Made by a program: the position numbers and the translations under genes
Assembly (NCBI RefSeq): GCF_019331795.1
Contig: NZ_JAHPZL010000001.1
Location: forward strand, 223,364-287,363
Source of the DNA: Austwickia sp. TVS 96-490-7B
GTDB lineage: Bacteria; Actinomycetota; Actinomycetes; Actinomycetales; Dermatophilaceae
Direction: 5' to 3'
Length of the DNA stretch: 64,000 nt
Notes under the pieces: generated by a model
Told to the model about the DNA's origin: nothing
Database searches by the model: none
What the model saw: only the letters and a program-made list of their open reading frames with translations
Shown here: piece by piece, positions 1-8,419 of the stretch
Layout: every line of letters begins with the position of its first letter
Position numbering within the stretch: the stretch's first letter is position 1

Positions 1-2
1 GC

Positions 3-605
3 TTCAATCGGATTGTGCACAACCTGTGCACTGATATGTGGACCTACATCTCGCTGGGCTATTTCGCGCAGGTGCGGGGTCAAGGCACGGTCGGGTCGTC
101 GACGATGCCGCACAAGGTCAACCCGATTCGGTTTGAGAACGCCGAAGCTAACGTGGAGGTCTCCAACGCTCTGCTGGACGTCTTGGGCTCCACGCTCGTC
201 ACCAGCAGGCTGCAACGCGACTTGACCGACTCGTCCATGCAGCGCAATATCGGCACCGCTCTGGGGCATTCCTTGTTGGCGGTGGATAACGTCGGTCGCG
301 GGTTGGCCGGACTCGATGCCGTGCCGACCGCCATGGCCCGTGACCTCGACGCCAACTGGGAAGTGCTGGGTGAGCCGATCCAGTCGGCGATGCGGGCGCT
401 GGGTGCTCAAGGCGTCACCGGGATGGAAAATCCCTACGAACGGTTGAAGGAGCTGACCCGGGGTCGTCGGATCGGACAGGACGAACTGGTCGAGTTCGTT
501 CGGGGGCTAGGGCTGCCTGCTGACGTTGAGGACCGGCTGGTGGGTCTCACCCCGCTGACGTACGTCGGTGCGGCGCCGCGCCTGGTCCACGACTACCTCG
601 ACTGA
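3..605 (+). CDS. purB: Adenylosuccinate lyase, C-terminal part (cut by window start)
   Basis: PurB catalyses two steps of purine synthesis: it releases fumarate from SAICAR and from adenylosuccinate, in the cytoplasm. The frame is open from the first bases, so the N-terminus lies outside the window. The visible part holds the fumarase/aspartase superfamily signature loop GSSTMPHKVNP, whose serine is the catalytic base, followed by FENAEANVEVSNALLD, which matches the E. coli-type PurB subfamily. About 200 C-terminal residues are present and end normally in TGA. The next gene starts 15 bases later on the same strand but is functionally unrelated. The family assignment is firm; only the start is missing. 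Confidence 0.95.
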   Translation, partial: FNRIVHNLCTDMWTYISLGYFAQVRGQGTVGSSTMPHKVNPIRFENAEANVEVSNALLDVLGSTLVTSRLQRDLTDSSMQRNIGTALGHSLLAVDNVGRGLAGLDAVPTAMARDLDANWEVLGEPIQSAMRALGAQGVTGMENPYERLKELTRGRRIGQDELVEFVRGLGLPADVEDRLVGLTPLTYVGAAPRLVHDYLD

Positions 606-620
606 GCTGACGCCCCGGCC

Positions 621-1115
621 ATGACTGCTTCTGTGCCCGGCATCGCCGATGTCGTCCCTGACCTGGTCGGTCAGCATGTCTTGACCGCCGCAGCACACCG
701 CTATGACGCCATTGCTGCGGCGGCGCGCCGCCACGGGTATCTGCTGCGAGATCTGGACGGCGCCGCGTTGACGTCACGGTCGCGCGTGCTGCCTGCTTTG
801 GCGGGGGCGTTGCGTCTGCCTGGCGCAGCCGACCACAACGTCGATGCGATCGTTGATGCCTTGCGCGACTTGCCGCAGTGGTGGCCTGAGCACCAGCGTT
901 TGCTGTTGTGTTGGCACGGACCTGACTCTTTTGCCGCAGCTGCTCCGCATCTGTGGACGGTGATATGTCAGGTGCTCGCTGATGCCAGTGGCGATCTGGC
1001 CACTGCCGGTTTCGCCTTTGAAACGGTGCTTTTCCCGGTCAGCCCCGATTTTGATGACAGGGCACTCCCGCCGGGTGCATCCTCTTCCCGATCAAGGACA
1101 GAAAACCGTGGGTGA
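621..1115 (+). CDS. Barstar-family RNase inhibitor
   Basis: This 164-residue protein resembles actinobacterial barstar-like proteins. The diagnostic stretch is a beta-strand followed by LDGAALTSRSRVLPALAGAL and then AADHNVDAIVDALRDLPQWW, the helix with the conserved pattern NxDAxxDxLRDL that in barstar plugs the RNase active site. Barstars bind and block a cognate secreted guanyl RNase before export. The last 8 bases overlap the GTG start of exactly such an RNase, so the two are probably translationally coupled. The N-terminal 40 residues and the Ser/Arg-rich tail are extra relative to the about 90-residue classical barstar. The family call rests on motif and neighbour, not on an alignment search. 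Confidence 0.77.
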   Translation: MTASVPGIADVVPDLVGQHVLTAAAHRYDAIAAAARRHGYLLRDLDGAALTSRSRVLPALAGALRLPGAADHNVDAIVDALRDLPQWWPEHQRLLLCWHGPDSFAAAAPHLWTVICQVLADASGDLATAGFAFETVLFPVSPDFDDRALPPGASSSRSRTENRG

Positions 1116-1668
1116 CCGTCAGTTCTCAATGTCCCGGGGTCCGTGGGCGGCCGCGCGTAAAATCTGGGCACCGCTGCTAGTGGTCCTCGCCATCGCGGTG
1201 GTGCTCATCGCGCAGCCGTGGAAGGACAGCAGTGCCCCACTGGTACAGCCGGGAAGCACCGCGAGTAGTCGAGCTGCGGCCGGGAGCGCTCGCAGTTCGA
1301 CCGGTGCGGCTGGGAAGCCCAGCGCCTCCGATGCACCGGGCCGCACTGGCTCCTCGGCTGCTCCTGGTGAGCCGAAGAGCTGCGAATTAGCTTCACTGCC
1401 GGAAGAAGCACGCCGTACGGCGGAGTTGATCCGTGCCGGTGGTCCGTTCCCGCATCCGCGGAATGACGGGGTCACGTTTGGTAACCATGAGGGGCGCCTC
1501 CCTGCCCATCCGCGTGGGTACTACCGCGAATACACCGTCCCTACTCCTGGGGCGAAGCATCGGGCGCAGCGACGGATTGTCACCGGCGGTGATCCGGCGA
1601 CGGCCCCACCGCAGTGGTATTACACCGGCGACCATTACGACAGCTTCTGCCGTATCACCGGGGTGTAA
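1108..1668 (+). CDS. Secreted guanyl-specific ribonuclease (N1/T1, RNase Sa type)
   Basis: The C-terminal ~95 residues match the microbial guanyl RNase fold: LPEEARRTAELIRAGGPFP, FGNHEGRLP, RGYYREYTVPTPGA, QRRIVTGG and YYTGDHYDSF. The catalytic triad of the Sa family is visible as Glu in REYTV, Arg in RRIV and His in GDHY. The N-terminus has basic residues then a hydrophobic segment (PLLVVLAIAVVLIA), followed by a long Ser/Ala/Gly linker, so the enzyme is secreted or membrane-anchored outside. GTG at 1108 overlaps the barstar stop by 8 bases; ATG at 1129 is an alternative start. Two cysteines (one before the catalytic domain, one near the end) could form the disulfide known in RNase Sa. It probably attacks extracellular RNA or competitors, with the upstream barstar protecting the producer. 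Confidence 0.88.
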   Translation: MGDRQFSMSRGPWAAARKIWAPLLVVLAIAVVLIAQPWKDSSAPLVQPGSTASSRAAAGSARSSTGAAGKPSASDAPGRTGSSAAPGEPKSCELASLPEEARRTAELIRAGGPFPHPRNDGVTFGNHEGRLPAHPRGYYREYTVPTPGAKHRAQRRIVTGGDPATAPPQWYYTGDHYDSFCRITGV

Positions 1669-1724
1669 GCCCAGCCGTTCTCAGCCGAGGGTCACCCCAG
1701 CAACCCTCTGACCGAAGAGAAATC

Positions 1725-1791
1725 GGACCGCGGCAGGGGCGAGCTGCCACCCGAGTTCGGTGGCTGCCTCACCCCTGCCCGCGGGCGGTCC
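1725..1791. terminator. Bidirectional hairpin terminator
   Basis: A long GC-rich interrupted inverted repeat (outer arms GGACCGC...GCGGTCC, inner arms GGCAGGGG...CCCCTGCC) lies between the convergent RNase gene and the glyoxalase-like gene. There is no clear T-tract. Confidence 0.6.
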
Positions 1792-1795
1792 TGGA

Positions 1796-2437
1796 TCAGA
1801 TGGTGATCTGTCCGGCTGGAGTATCGAAGGTGACCGAGAGCAGACCCGCGTTGCCCTTGGGCGCGATGAACGAGAAGTCGATCACGGTGGAGGTCTTGTC
1901 TGCGGGCAGCCCCAACCATTCGCGCACCCGGGCCGGGTCGCCAGCCAGAGTCAGACCGCTGATGTTGACCTCAGGCTCCACCTCGACTGCGCGGGACGGG
2001 TGCAGCTCCGGGTTGAGGAAGTGAATGAAGTAGGGCAATTGGGGGTCGTTGATCAAGCCGTGGACACCGATCTGACGCCAGTCGAGCCGTCGCCCGTCCG
2101 GGAAGACCCGGTGGCCTTCGTCAGAGGCCCGGTCAAGGCGCTGCTCTACCGCGGCGATGTCCTCGACTCGGACGACCCAACCCATCCAGCCGCCACCGGC
2201 TTCGCAGGCGGTTTTGACGGCCTGCCCGAAGGGGGCTTTGTCAGTTGCCGGGTGGTCTAGGGGTTCCACCACCTCGACGTATCGCTCGTGGGCCATCGGC
2301 AGGATGACATTGCGGGTCCCAAAACTCGGGTGGACCCCGCCGTTGACCGCTCGGACACCGAGCTGCGCCGCAAGGCGGTCGGCGGTCGCCCGCACCCCAT
2401 CCTTCTCAGCGGCATAGGACACATGATCGACTCGCAT
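1796..2437 (-). CDS. Glyoxalase-like (VOC superfamily) domain protein
   Basis: The protein (about 213 residues) begins MRVDHVSYAA and carries the 'Glyoxalase_3' type arrangement: an N-terminal beta-alpha-beta unit with His in DHVSYA, a middle HPSFGTRNVILPM..RYVEVVEPLD strand pair, and DWRQIGVHGLINDPQLPYFIHFL. These are typical of actinobacterial VOC-like proteins annotated as glyoxalase-like; the substrate is unknown. The longer open frame upstream of 2437 reads unlikely sequence, so the start is set at the ATG before RVDHVSY. It runs toward the RNase gene and is convergent with it. The catalytic role is not established, and metal ligands cannot be assigned with confidence. Confidence 0.8.
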   Translation of the reverse strand: MRVDHVSYAAEKDGVRATADRLAAQLGVRAVNGGVHPSFGTRNVILPMAHERYVEVVEPLDHPATDKAPFGQAVKTACEAGGGWMGWVVRVEDIAAVEQRLDRASDEGHRVFPDGRRLDWRQIGVHGLINDPQLPYFIHFLNPELHPSRAVEVEPEVNISGLTLAGDPARVREWLGLPADKTSTVIDFSFIAPKGNAGLLSVTFDTPAGQITI

Positions 2438-2582
2438 GGGTTCATGGTGGCATAGCCCCCACGCCTGCCGGAAAACGCCTGGAGCAGAAGGGTTTAGCGT
2501 ATTAAAAGGGAAGCTCGCTGAATGGGTGGTCGACTGACGATGCCAGGGCATTGAGAGCCACTCCCAGGCAATCACACTAGCT

Positions 2583-3425
2583 TTACTGAATCACTCCGGA
2601 AACATCTGCCCCAGAAGTCACAGAACGCTGCCGTACGGCCTCATACAACACAATTGCCGCAGACGTCGCCACATTCAAGGAATCCACCCGCCCCGACATC
2701 GGAATACGGACCCGATGATGCGCTGCCGCCAATGCCTCAGGGGTCAGACCTGTCTTCTCCGCGCCCACCATCAACGCCACCCCACCGGTGTAATCCACCT
2801 GCGCATAACCCACCTGCGTCTCCGGCGTCGTCGCCACCAGTGCCAGCCCTCGGTCGCTCGCCCACGCGGACACGTCAGGCCACGACGCCGCCGCCACTGG
2901 CACCGAAAACACCGCTCCCTTGCTGGAGCGCACCACGTTGGGGTTGCCCCAGTCCGTCACCGGGTCCGCCGAGACCACCGCAGCCACCCCCGCCGCATCA
3001 GCAGTGCGCAGCATCGCCCCCAAGTTGCCCGGCTTCTCCACCCCTTGAGCGATCAGCACCAACGGCGATTCCGGCAAGGCCAATTCCGCCAAAGCTCTGC
3101 CCGGCGTCGACACCACCGCCAGCACCCCATCCGGGCCCTCCCGATAGGCGACCTTCTCGAACGCCTGCCGGGACAAGCGCACCACCTGGCCACCTCCCTG
3201 AGCGACCAGCGAGATCAACGTCTCCGTCGCGGCCAACTCCCCCGCCAACTCGGGACACCAATACACGCATTGGGGGCGCACCCCGGCCGCCACCGCCAAT
3301 CCCGTCTCGGCCAAACCTTCTAACAACGTCAGGCCCTGGAGGTCACGCACTCGGCGACGGCGTAACGCCACCAAGGACTTCAAGCGGGGATTAGCAGGAC
3401 TGGAAATGAAGAGGTCATCGCTCAT
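2583..3425 (-). CDS. TrmH/SpoU-family RNA 2'-O-methyltransferase
   Basis: About 280 residues starting MSDDLFISSPANPRLKSLVALRRR, which matches the N-terminal substrate-binding domain of TrmH-family rRNA/tRNA ribose methyltransferases. The SPOUT catalytic domain follows with its three knot motifs: ..EKPGNLGAMLRTADAAGV (motif 1), ALMVGAEKTGLTPEAL (motif 2) and VRIPMSGRVDSLNVATSAAIVLYEA (motif 3). It transfers a methyl group from SAM to a ribose 2'-OH, in rRNA or tRNA. The start at 3425 is preferred because upstream translation is not family-like. Function at family level is secure; the exact nucleotide target is not predictable. Confidence 0.93.
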   Translation of the reverse strand: MSDDLFISSPANPRLKSLVALRRRRVRDLQGLTLLEGLAETGLAVAAGVRPQCVYWCPELAGELAATETLISLVAQGGGQVVRLSRQAFEKVAYREGPDGVLAVVSTPGRALAELALPESPLVLIAQGVEKPGNLGAMLRTADAAGVAAVVSADPVTDWGNPNVVRSSKGAVFSVPVAAASWPDVSAWASDRGLALVATTPETQVGYAQVDYTGGVALMVGAEKTGLTPEALAAAHHRVRIPMSGRVDSLNVATSAAIVLYEAVRQRSVTSGADVSGVIQ

Positions 3426-3525
3426 GGCAATTCCATCATCCCATCCCCTACCACCGTCAGCAGCGCTGACTAGGCCGCACGACGGCACGTCGAGGACGCG
3501 GTACGCCCCGGACAGTCAGCACACA

Positions 3526-3562
3526 TGCCGAAGCGCCCACATAGGGGGTGGGCGCTTCGGCA
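3526..3562 (-). terminator. Perfect 15-bp hairpin
   Basis: TGCCGAAGCGCCCAC and its exact inverse GTGGGCGCTTCGGCA are separated by 7 bases. It sits 60 bases downstream of the small 88-residue gene on the minus strand and is the likely terminator for it. Confidence 0.65.
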
Positions 3563-3622
3563 GATGACCAGGTGGGGCGCCAGGTGTAGAGGAGCCTGGC
3601 TCGGCGGTCGTCGATCTGAGGC

Positions 3623-3889
3623 TCAGCTGGCCTGTTTTTCTGGGCAGAACATCCCTCCGGGACACATGTCCCCCGCAGTGAGGGCTTCGGAGAAATCGGA
3701 CATTGCGCGGGCATAACCTCGCAAATATTCGTCGTCGGGCGCTTCGCTGTTGGTCCGCGTCTCGGCGAGGAGTCGCTGAGACAGCGCGGCCGCAAAATCG
3801 GCGATTCGCAGATGATTGGCGAAGATAGGGTCGGCCACCGTCGGCGTACCCTCCCCGACGGCGGGGCCGGTAGCAGCTGAAATGAGCAC
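3623..3889 (-). CDS. Small hypothetical protein (88 aa)
   Basis: Not recognised. The frame starts with GTG (MLISAATGPAVGEG...) directly behind an unusually strong ribosome binding site, AAAGGAGG, only 3 bases before GTG. The product is acidic and mostly helical (LRIADFAAALSQRLLAE, DEYLRGYARAMSDFSEALTAGDM) and ends with two cysteines in DMCPGGMFCPEKQ, a CPGGMFC pair that could bind metal. A perfect hairpin terminator follows 60 bases downstream, so the gene is a self-contained transcription unit. The strong SD and terminator support a real gene; the function is unknown. Confidence 0.6.
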   Translation of the reverse strand: MLISAATGPAVGEGTPTVADPIFANHLRIADFAAALSQRLLAETRTNSEAPDDEYLRGYARAMSDFSEALTAGDMCPGGMFCPEKQAS

Positions 3890-4138
3890 GATCCTCCTTT
3901 CTGTGCGTCAGAGGTGTAGGGGCGATTGCACCCTTTCAATCGACCCGGAAGAACGGTCATGTAGGACTCTCGGAAGAGAGTCGTCATACTGCTCGAATTT
4001 CGTTGACGCCGAGCTTTGTCGCCGACATTTACCCAGGCGAGAACTCATCTTCGGACGACCGATAAGAATGACAGCGTCGGCAATAAAAACATTCTGGACG
4101 TCCAATACGGACAGGTGTCCATGGCCGGCTATGACGCC

Positions 4139-5080
4139 TCAGGCGCAGCGTCGGCGCGCACGCGCGGAGGGCACCGCCCGCAAGACACGCACCAATCCGT
4201 CCTCATCGACCGTGCCAGTGACGTAATCCGCCGCAGCGCGCACCTCAGCTGGCGCATTGCCCATCGCCACTCCGCACTGCGCCCAGGCCAGCATTTCCAG
4301 ATCGTTGCGTTGGTCACCGGCGGCGACCGTACGTCGATCGTTGATCCCTAAGCGACGACGTACCTCCTGCAGCGCTGACGCCTTGCTCACGCCGTCCGGG
4401 GCGATATCCAGCCATGCGGTGAATCCCACCGCATAATTCACCCCATGCAAGCCCAGCCGGGAGGCCAGCGTGATGAAGTCCTGCGCGGTGCCGGTATCGC
4501 TACGGAACGTGACCCGAGTGGCCGGGCCAGCCACCAGTTCATCCCAATCGACCACCCTGATACGGCCGTCGAGCTCCCCCGGTGCGAACGGCGCGCTCAC
4601 CTTGAAACCCACACCGACCTCCTCGACAGCGATCTGCGCGCCCGGCCAGGCATCCCGCAACCGAGTCAACGCGGGGGCCGCATCAAAGGTGTGAGTGAGC
4701 AGCAGCCTCGCCCCCAGCGGACGTTGCGGGTCGATCTCAGCGAGGACCGCACCATTGCTGCAGACCAGATAGCCACGCCGTAAACCCAGCTTGCGCACCA
4801 CCGGGATAGCTGCCAGGAGTGAACGTCCCGTGGCAATGACCACCTCATGACCGGCGCTGACGCAGGACCGCACTGCCCGAGAAACCCGCGGTGACAATGT
4901 GCCGTCATGACGCAGGATGGTGCCGTCAATGTCGAGGGCAACGAGGTGTCGTCCCGTCGCGGTAGGCAGCACCGTCGGGCAGTACGGCCGATCAGTGCGA
5001 GCTATCAGCTCGGCGCGCTCCGCAGTGTCACTCCGGCCGTCATGTCCCACGGTGATGCTGTGCCCAGTCCTACCCATCAT
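4139..5080 (-). CDS. HAD-superfamily phosphatase (Cof type)
   Basis: Cytoplasmic Cof-like hydrolase of the HAD superfamily, subclass IIB. Motif I is LVALDIDGTIL (nucleophile Asp and general-acid Asp), motif II is VIATGRS, and motif IV is VAAGDQRNDLEMLAWAQCGVAMGNAP with the Mg-binding Asp residues. The cap domain lies between. The start is placed at the paired ATG codons near 5080/5077, directly behind GAGGAGGAC; the open frame continues upstream but lacks family similarity. Such enzymes dephosphorylate sugar phosphates, flavin mononucleotide or similar small molecules; the substrate cannot be told from sequence. It is monocistronic on the minus strand. Confidence 0.9.
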   Translation of the reverse strand: MMGRTGHSITVGHDGRSDTAERAELIARTDRPYCPTVLPTATGRHLVALDIDGTILRHDGTLSPRVSRAVRSCVSAGHEVVIATGRSLLAAIPVVRKLGLRRGYLVCSNGAVLAEIDPQRPLGARLLLTHTFDAAPALTRLRDAWPGAQIAVEEVGVGFKVSAPFAPGELDGRIRVVDWDELVAGPATRVTFRSDTGTAQDFITLASRLGLHGVNYAVGFTAWLDIAPDGVSKASALQEVRRRLGINDRRTVAAGDQRNDLEMLAWAQCGVAMGNAPAEVRAAADYVTGTVDEDGLVRVLRAVPSARARRRCA

Positions 5081-5300
5081 GTCCTCCTCGCCGCCGGCGC
5101 CCCGTCCGCTGCGCTGACCTGCGGCCCGGTGTGCCCGGGCGACCAGGTGGCGTCCCACTCCTCGTCCCCCTGACGGCCAGGGTGTTGGCGGCTGTCGTCA
5201 GTCTGTGTCGTCGGTCGACCTCTGCGACCGTACTGTGTCCGCCACCGACCGGGCATGTCGCCCCGGCATCGCGCGGACGAACAGTCGTCGACCTATCGAC

Positions 5301-5337
5301 CGGTCCGGGGCGGATCGGATCTCTTCGCCCCGGACCG
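5301..5337 (-). terminator. Hairpin terminator of the ABC exporter operon
   Basis: Perfect 12-bp arms CGGTCCGGGGCG and CGCCCCGGACCG with a 13-base loop, 10 bases beyond the permease stop codon. Confidence 0.65.
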
Positions 5338-5346
5338 ACTGCCGAC

Positions 5347-6582
5347 TCAGTCGGCGGCAGACCAGGCCTGACGCCACCCGACGCGCCCCCCGGACGCCAG
5401 GATGCTGCGACGGTACAGCCGCTCAGCGACGTACACACTCACCGCAGCGAAGGCGAGATTGCTGGCCAAAGCGATCAGCGGCTGCCAGATCGGGACCGGA
5501 CCAGCCAGCAACCGGATCGGCATGGTCACTGCGGAAGAGATCGGCACGAAGGACAGCGCGACCTGCACAGTGCCGCTGCTGAACATCCCGCCAAAAAAGG
5601 CCAGCATCACCAACAGCAACAGGGGTTGCTGCGTGGCTTGGAGATCTTCGACCCGACTCGCCAGGGACCCTGCGACAGCCCACAAGCAGGCCAGGGCGAC
5701 GAACCCGACGAGGAAGAACCCCACAAACCAGCCAACCGGGCCACCGACCGAGGCGAGGACAGCCGAGTACGGCGTGAACTGCAGACCCACCAGGCCGGTC
5801 ACCACGAACAAACCCATCTGAGCCAAGGCCAGGGCGGTATTGCCGATGACTTTGCCGAAAAGCAACTGACGCAGCGACACCGCGCTGGCGATGATCTCAA
5901 CGATGCGGGACTGTTTTTCTTCGACCACGCTCTGCGCGATCGCCACCCCAAACATCAGGCTGACGAAGTAAAACAGCATCGCCAGGACATAACCAGCGAT
6001 CAGCTGGATCAACGGAGCTGATTGCGACCCGTCGAGATGGTCTTGGGCCAGAGCGCTTCCTGCGGTGAGGGCTTCCACGGTGGTCCCGGCTTTGGTGGCG
6101 TTATCGGTGAGTGCCCGAGTGCGCACGAGGTCGGCGGTGGCAGCGCTGATCTGCTGGGATGCGGCGCCATCTTTGGTGGTGAGAGTCCATCCGCGGTCTT
6201 GGTGATGCAGGTAGGTGTCTGCGGTGCCATCACGGAGGGCAGCGTGTGCAGCGGAAGCGTCACTGACCTGCCGGACCGTCAGCGTGTTTTTGTCGTTGGC
6301 GCGGTGGACTTCCGTGCTGACCGCTTCAGCGAGTTCTTTGCCCTGGGTGCTGCTGACGACCATCGTGTGGTGGTCACCCCGGTCGGCGAGCCACCCCTGC
6401 AGGACCATGATCCCGATGAGGACAGCGGTGGTCATGGCGGTGGCAATGAGGAAATTCCGGTCGGTGAGTCGAACGTGGATCTCACGCATCGCCACCAGTG
6501 GCCAGGCCAGCTGGTGGCGAGCGGCGTCACTGGCAGCTTCGGTGGGGCGGTCGGCCGAGGTGGGATCAATGGGGGCGCTCAT
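5347..6582 (-). CDS. ABC-2 type exporter permease (NatB-like)
   Basis: A 411-residue membrane protein with one N-terminal transmembrane helix (FLIATAMTTAVLIGIMVLQGW), a ~150-residue extracytoplasmic domain, and a cluster of five or six C-terminal helices, the layout of ABC2_membrane_3 / NatB permeases. The conserved cytoplasmic stretch VVEEKQSRIVEIIASAVSLRQLLFGKVIGN is the diagnostic EEKxxRxxEil...pxxLLxGKxxG motif of this family. The start codon overlaps the stop of the ATPase gene by 4 bases (ATGA), so the pair forms one exporter. Family members export sodium or peptides/antibiotics; the cargo is unknown here. Confidence 0.9.
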   Translation of the reverse strand: MSAPIDPTSADRPTEAASDAARHQLAWPLVAMREIHVRLTDRNFLIATAMTTAVLIGIMVLQGWLADRGDHHTMVVSSTQGKELAEAVSTEVHRANDKNTLTVRQVSDASAAHAALRDGTADTYLHHQDRGWTLTTKDGAASQQISAATADLVRTRALTDNATKAGTTVEALTAGSALAQDHLDGSQSAPLIQLIAGYVLAMLFYFVSLMFGVAIAQSVVEEKQSRIVEIIASAVSLRQLLFGKVIGNTALALAQMGLFVVTGLVGLQFTPYSAVLASVGGPVGWFVGFFLVGFVALACLWAVAGSLASRVEDLQATQQPLLLLVMLAFFGGMFSSGTVQVALSFVPISSAVTMPIRLLAGPVPIWQPLIALASNLAFAAVSVYVAERLYRRSILASGGRVGWRQAWSAAD

Positions 6583-7463
6583 GCGGTCACCTCGCGGTAG
6601 ATCTCGGAGAGGGTGGGGACGACTGCACCGAATTCGATGATGGTGCCTCGTCGGAGGGCTTCGCTGAGCAGAGCATGTTCCGCGCCAGACCCCTGAATCT
6701 GCAGCAACGCGCGAGGACCATCCACATCCTCCACGGCGATCCCCGGGACGTCTCTGATCCAGCCGGCGTCATGGTCGACGACGAGGCGGTGCCGGGTGGT
6801 GGCTTGAGCCCGCAGGTCTGCGACAACGCCGCTGGCCACGACCCGGCCATGGGAGAGCACCACAACCTGGTCGCAGAGACGCTCAACCAGGTCGAGTTGG
6901 TGGCTGGAAAACAGCACCGGCACTCCCCGTTTGGTGTGCTCACGCAGCAACCCGACCATCGCGTCGACGGCAATCGGATCCAACCCAGAGAACGGCTCGT
7001 CCAGGATCAGCGCGATGGGGTCGGCGAGCATCGCCGCGATGATCTGCACCCGTTGCTGATTGCCGAGGGACAGTTTTTCCACATGGTCCTTAGCGCGATC
7101 AGCCAGGCCAAAACGGTCGAGGTGTTCCGTGACCGCACGACGGGCTGCCCCGACCGGCATGCCATGCAACCTCGCTAAATAAATCAGCTGATCGCTGACC
7201 TTCTGTTTGGGATAGAGCCCTCGCTCTTCGGGCATATATCCAAAGCGCCGCCGGTCAGCAGCGGTGATGGGTCGGCCTTGCCAACGCACCTGCCCGGCAT
7301 GGGCGGCGAGCACCCCCATCGTCATGCGCATAGTGGTGGTCTTTCCGGCGCCGTTCGCTCCGACAAAACCGACCAGGGTGCCCTCTGGCACGGTCAGACT
7401 GAGATCGTCGACCGCGGTGAAATCGCCGAATCGCCGCGTCAACCCCTCGAGCTCAATCATCAT
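6579..7463 (-). CDS. ABC transporter ATPase (NatA-like)
   Basis: Starts MMIELEGLTRRFGDFTAV behind GGAGG. Walker A is GANGAGKTTTMR, the signature is LSLGNQQRVQIIAAML (LGNQQR instead of SGGQ, common in the NatA/YhaQ subgroup), Walker B is LILDEPFSGLDP, and the switch His lies in VLFSSHQLDLVE. A C-terminal ~80-residue domain after the NBD fits DUF4162-type ATPases. It powers the overlapping NatB-like permease. The neighbouring HK/RR genes upstream are on the same strand and may control this exporter, with about 170 bases and a hairpin between them. Confidence 0.92.
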   Translation of the reverse strand: MMIELEGLTRRFGDFTAVDDLSLTVPEGTLVGFVGANGAGKTTTMRMTMGVLAAHAGQVRWQGRPITAADRRRFGYMPEERGLYPKQKVSDQLIYLARLHGMPVGAARRAVTEHLDRFGLADRAKDHVEKLSLGNQQRVQIIAAMLADPIALILDEPFSGLDPIAVDAMVGLLREHTKRGVPVLFSSHQLDLVERLCDQVVVLSHGRVVASGVVADLRAQATTRHRLVVDHDAGWIRDVPGIAVEDVDGPRALLQIQGSGAEHALLSEALRRGTIIEFGAVVPTLSEIYREVTA

Positions 7464-7534
7464 CGTCCTCCCTCGGCGGAGGCACTTCTCACGCTCCGCT
7501 AGAGGAATCACGCTAGAGGCCGCACCTCCGATTG

Positions 7535-7558
7535 CGGATCCCTCTTGGGAGGGATCCG
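7535..7558 (-). terminator. Hairpin between response regulator and ABC operon
   Basis: Perfect inverted repeat CGGATCCCTC-TTGG-GAGGGATCCG, about 75 bases after the response-regulator stop on the minus strand. It may end or attenuate readthrough into the ABC genes. Confidence 0.5.
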
Positions 7559-7633
7559 GCGGGGGAACGACAGCGATCCGAAGGGGTCGTCTCTCCGGTC
7601 TTCTCCGACTCAAGGGGGAGCCGAACGGCGATC

Positions 7634-8419
7634 TCAGGACCGGACGAGTCCGCCCTGATATGCGACCACGACCGCCTGCACGCGGTCACGAACTCTCAGT
7701 TTGGCCAGGCAGTTGCTGACATGGGTTTTGACGGTGGCTTCACCGAGGAACAACGTGGTGGCGATCTCCGCGTTGCTCATCCCTCTGGCGACGAGCCGGA
7801 GCACCTCACGTTCCCGGTCGGTCAGCAGCGACAACCGATCGGCTGAGCCGTGCCGGGCAGCATCCCCGGGATCTGGCTGTCCCGACGCACCGGAAAGGGA
7901 CACGCGGCGCCCGGCTGGGGACATCGCATGGGACAGCTGGATCGGGATTCGCGGCCCGTCGTCAGCGCGGGCTGTCATCCTGGCAATGACCCGCCTGGTC
8001 ACTTCCGGTGCTAGCAAGGCATGCCCCTGCCCGACGGCCCGGACGGCGTCGACGAGATGCTCCGGGTCAGCATTCTTCAGCAGGAACCCGCTGGCGCCAG
8101 CTTGCAAGGCATCGAAGAGATAGTCATCTCGGTCAAAAGTGGTCAAGATGATGACCTTCGAGAGGTCTTCCTCGGTGATCTGCGCGGTCGCCGCAATCCC
8201 GTCAAGGACAGGCATCTGCACATCCATGAGGATCACATCTGGTCGGAGTCGCCGCGCTGCTTCCACCGCTTGGGCACCGTCCGCGACGGATCCGACAACG
8301 TCGATGTCATCTTCCACCGACAGGATCAACGCAAAACCGGACCGCACCAGTTGCTGGTCATCGACCAACAACACCCGCAACGTCTGCTCTGGTCCAGTGA
8401 TCATCTGCTGCATGGTCAT
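7634..8419 (-). CDS. NarL/LuxR-family response regulator
   Basis: Receiver domain at residues ~12-130 (VLLVDDQQLVRSGF, phospho-acceptor Asp in DVILMDVQMP, Thr in IILTTF, Lys in GFLLKNADP), then an insert of about 50 residues rich in Pro/Ser/Gly, then a LuxR-type helix-turn-helix (LTDREREVLRLVARGMSNAEIATTLFLGEATVKTHVSNCLAKL). The start ATG overlaps the histidine kinase stop by 4 bases (ATGA), so the two are coupled. The linker is longer than usual for NarL proteins. The likely target is the adjacent NatAB-like exporter; this is inferred from position only. Confidence 0.93.
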   Translation of the reverse strand: MTMQQMITGPEQTLRVLLVDDQQLVRSGFALILSVEDDIDVVGSVADGAQAVEAARRLRPDVILMDVQMPVLDGIAATAQITEEDLSKVIILTTFDRDDYLFDALQAGASGFLLKNADPEHLVDAVRAVGQGHALLAPEVTRRVIARMTARADDGPRIPIQLSHAMSPAGRRVSLSGASGQPDPGDAARHGSADRLSLLTDREREVLRLVARGMSNAEIATTLFLGEATVKTHVSNCLAKLRVRDRVQAVVVAYQGGLVRS

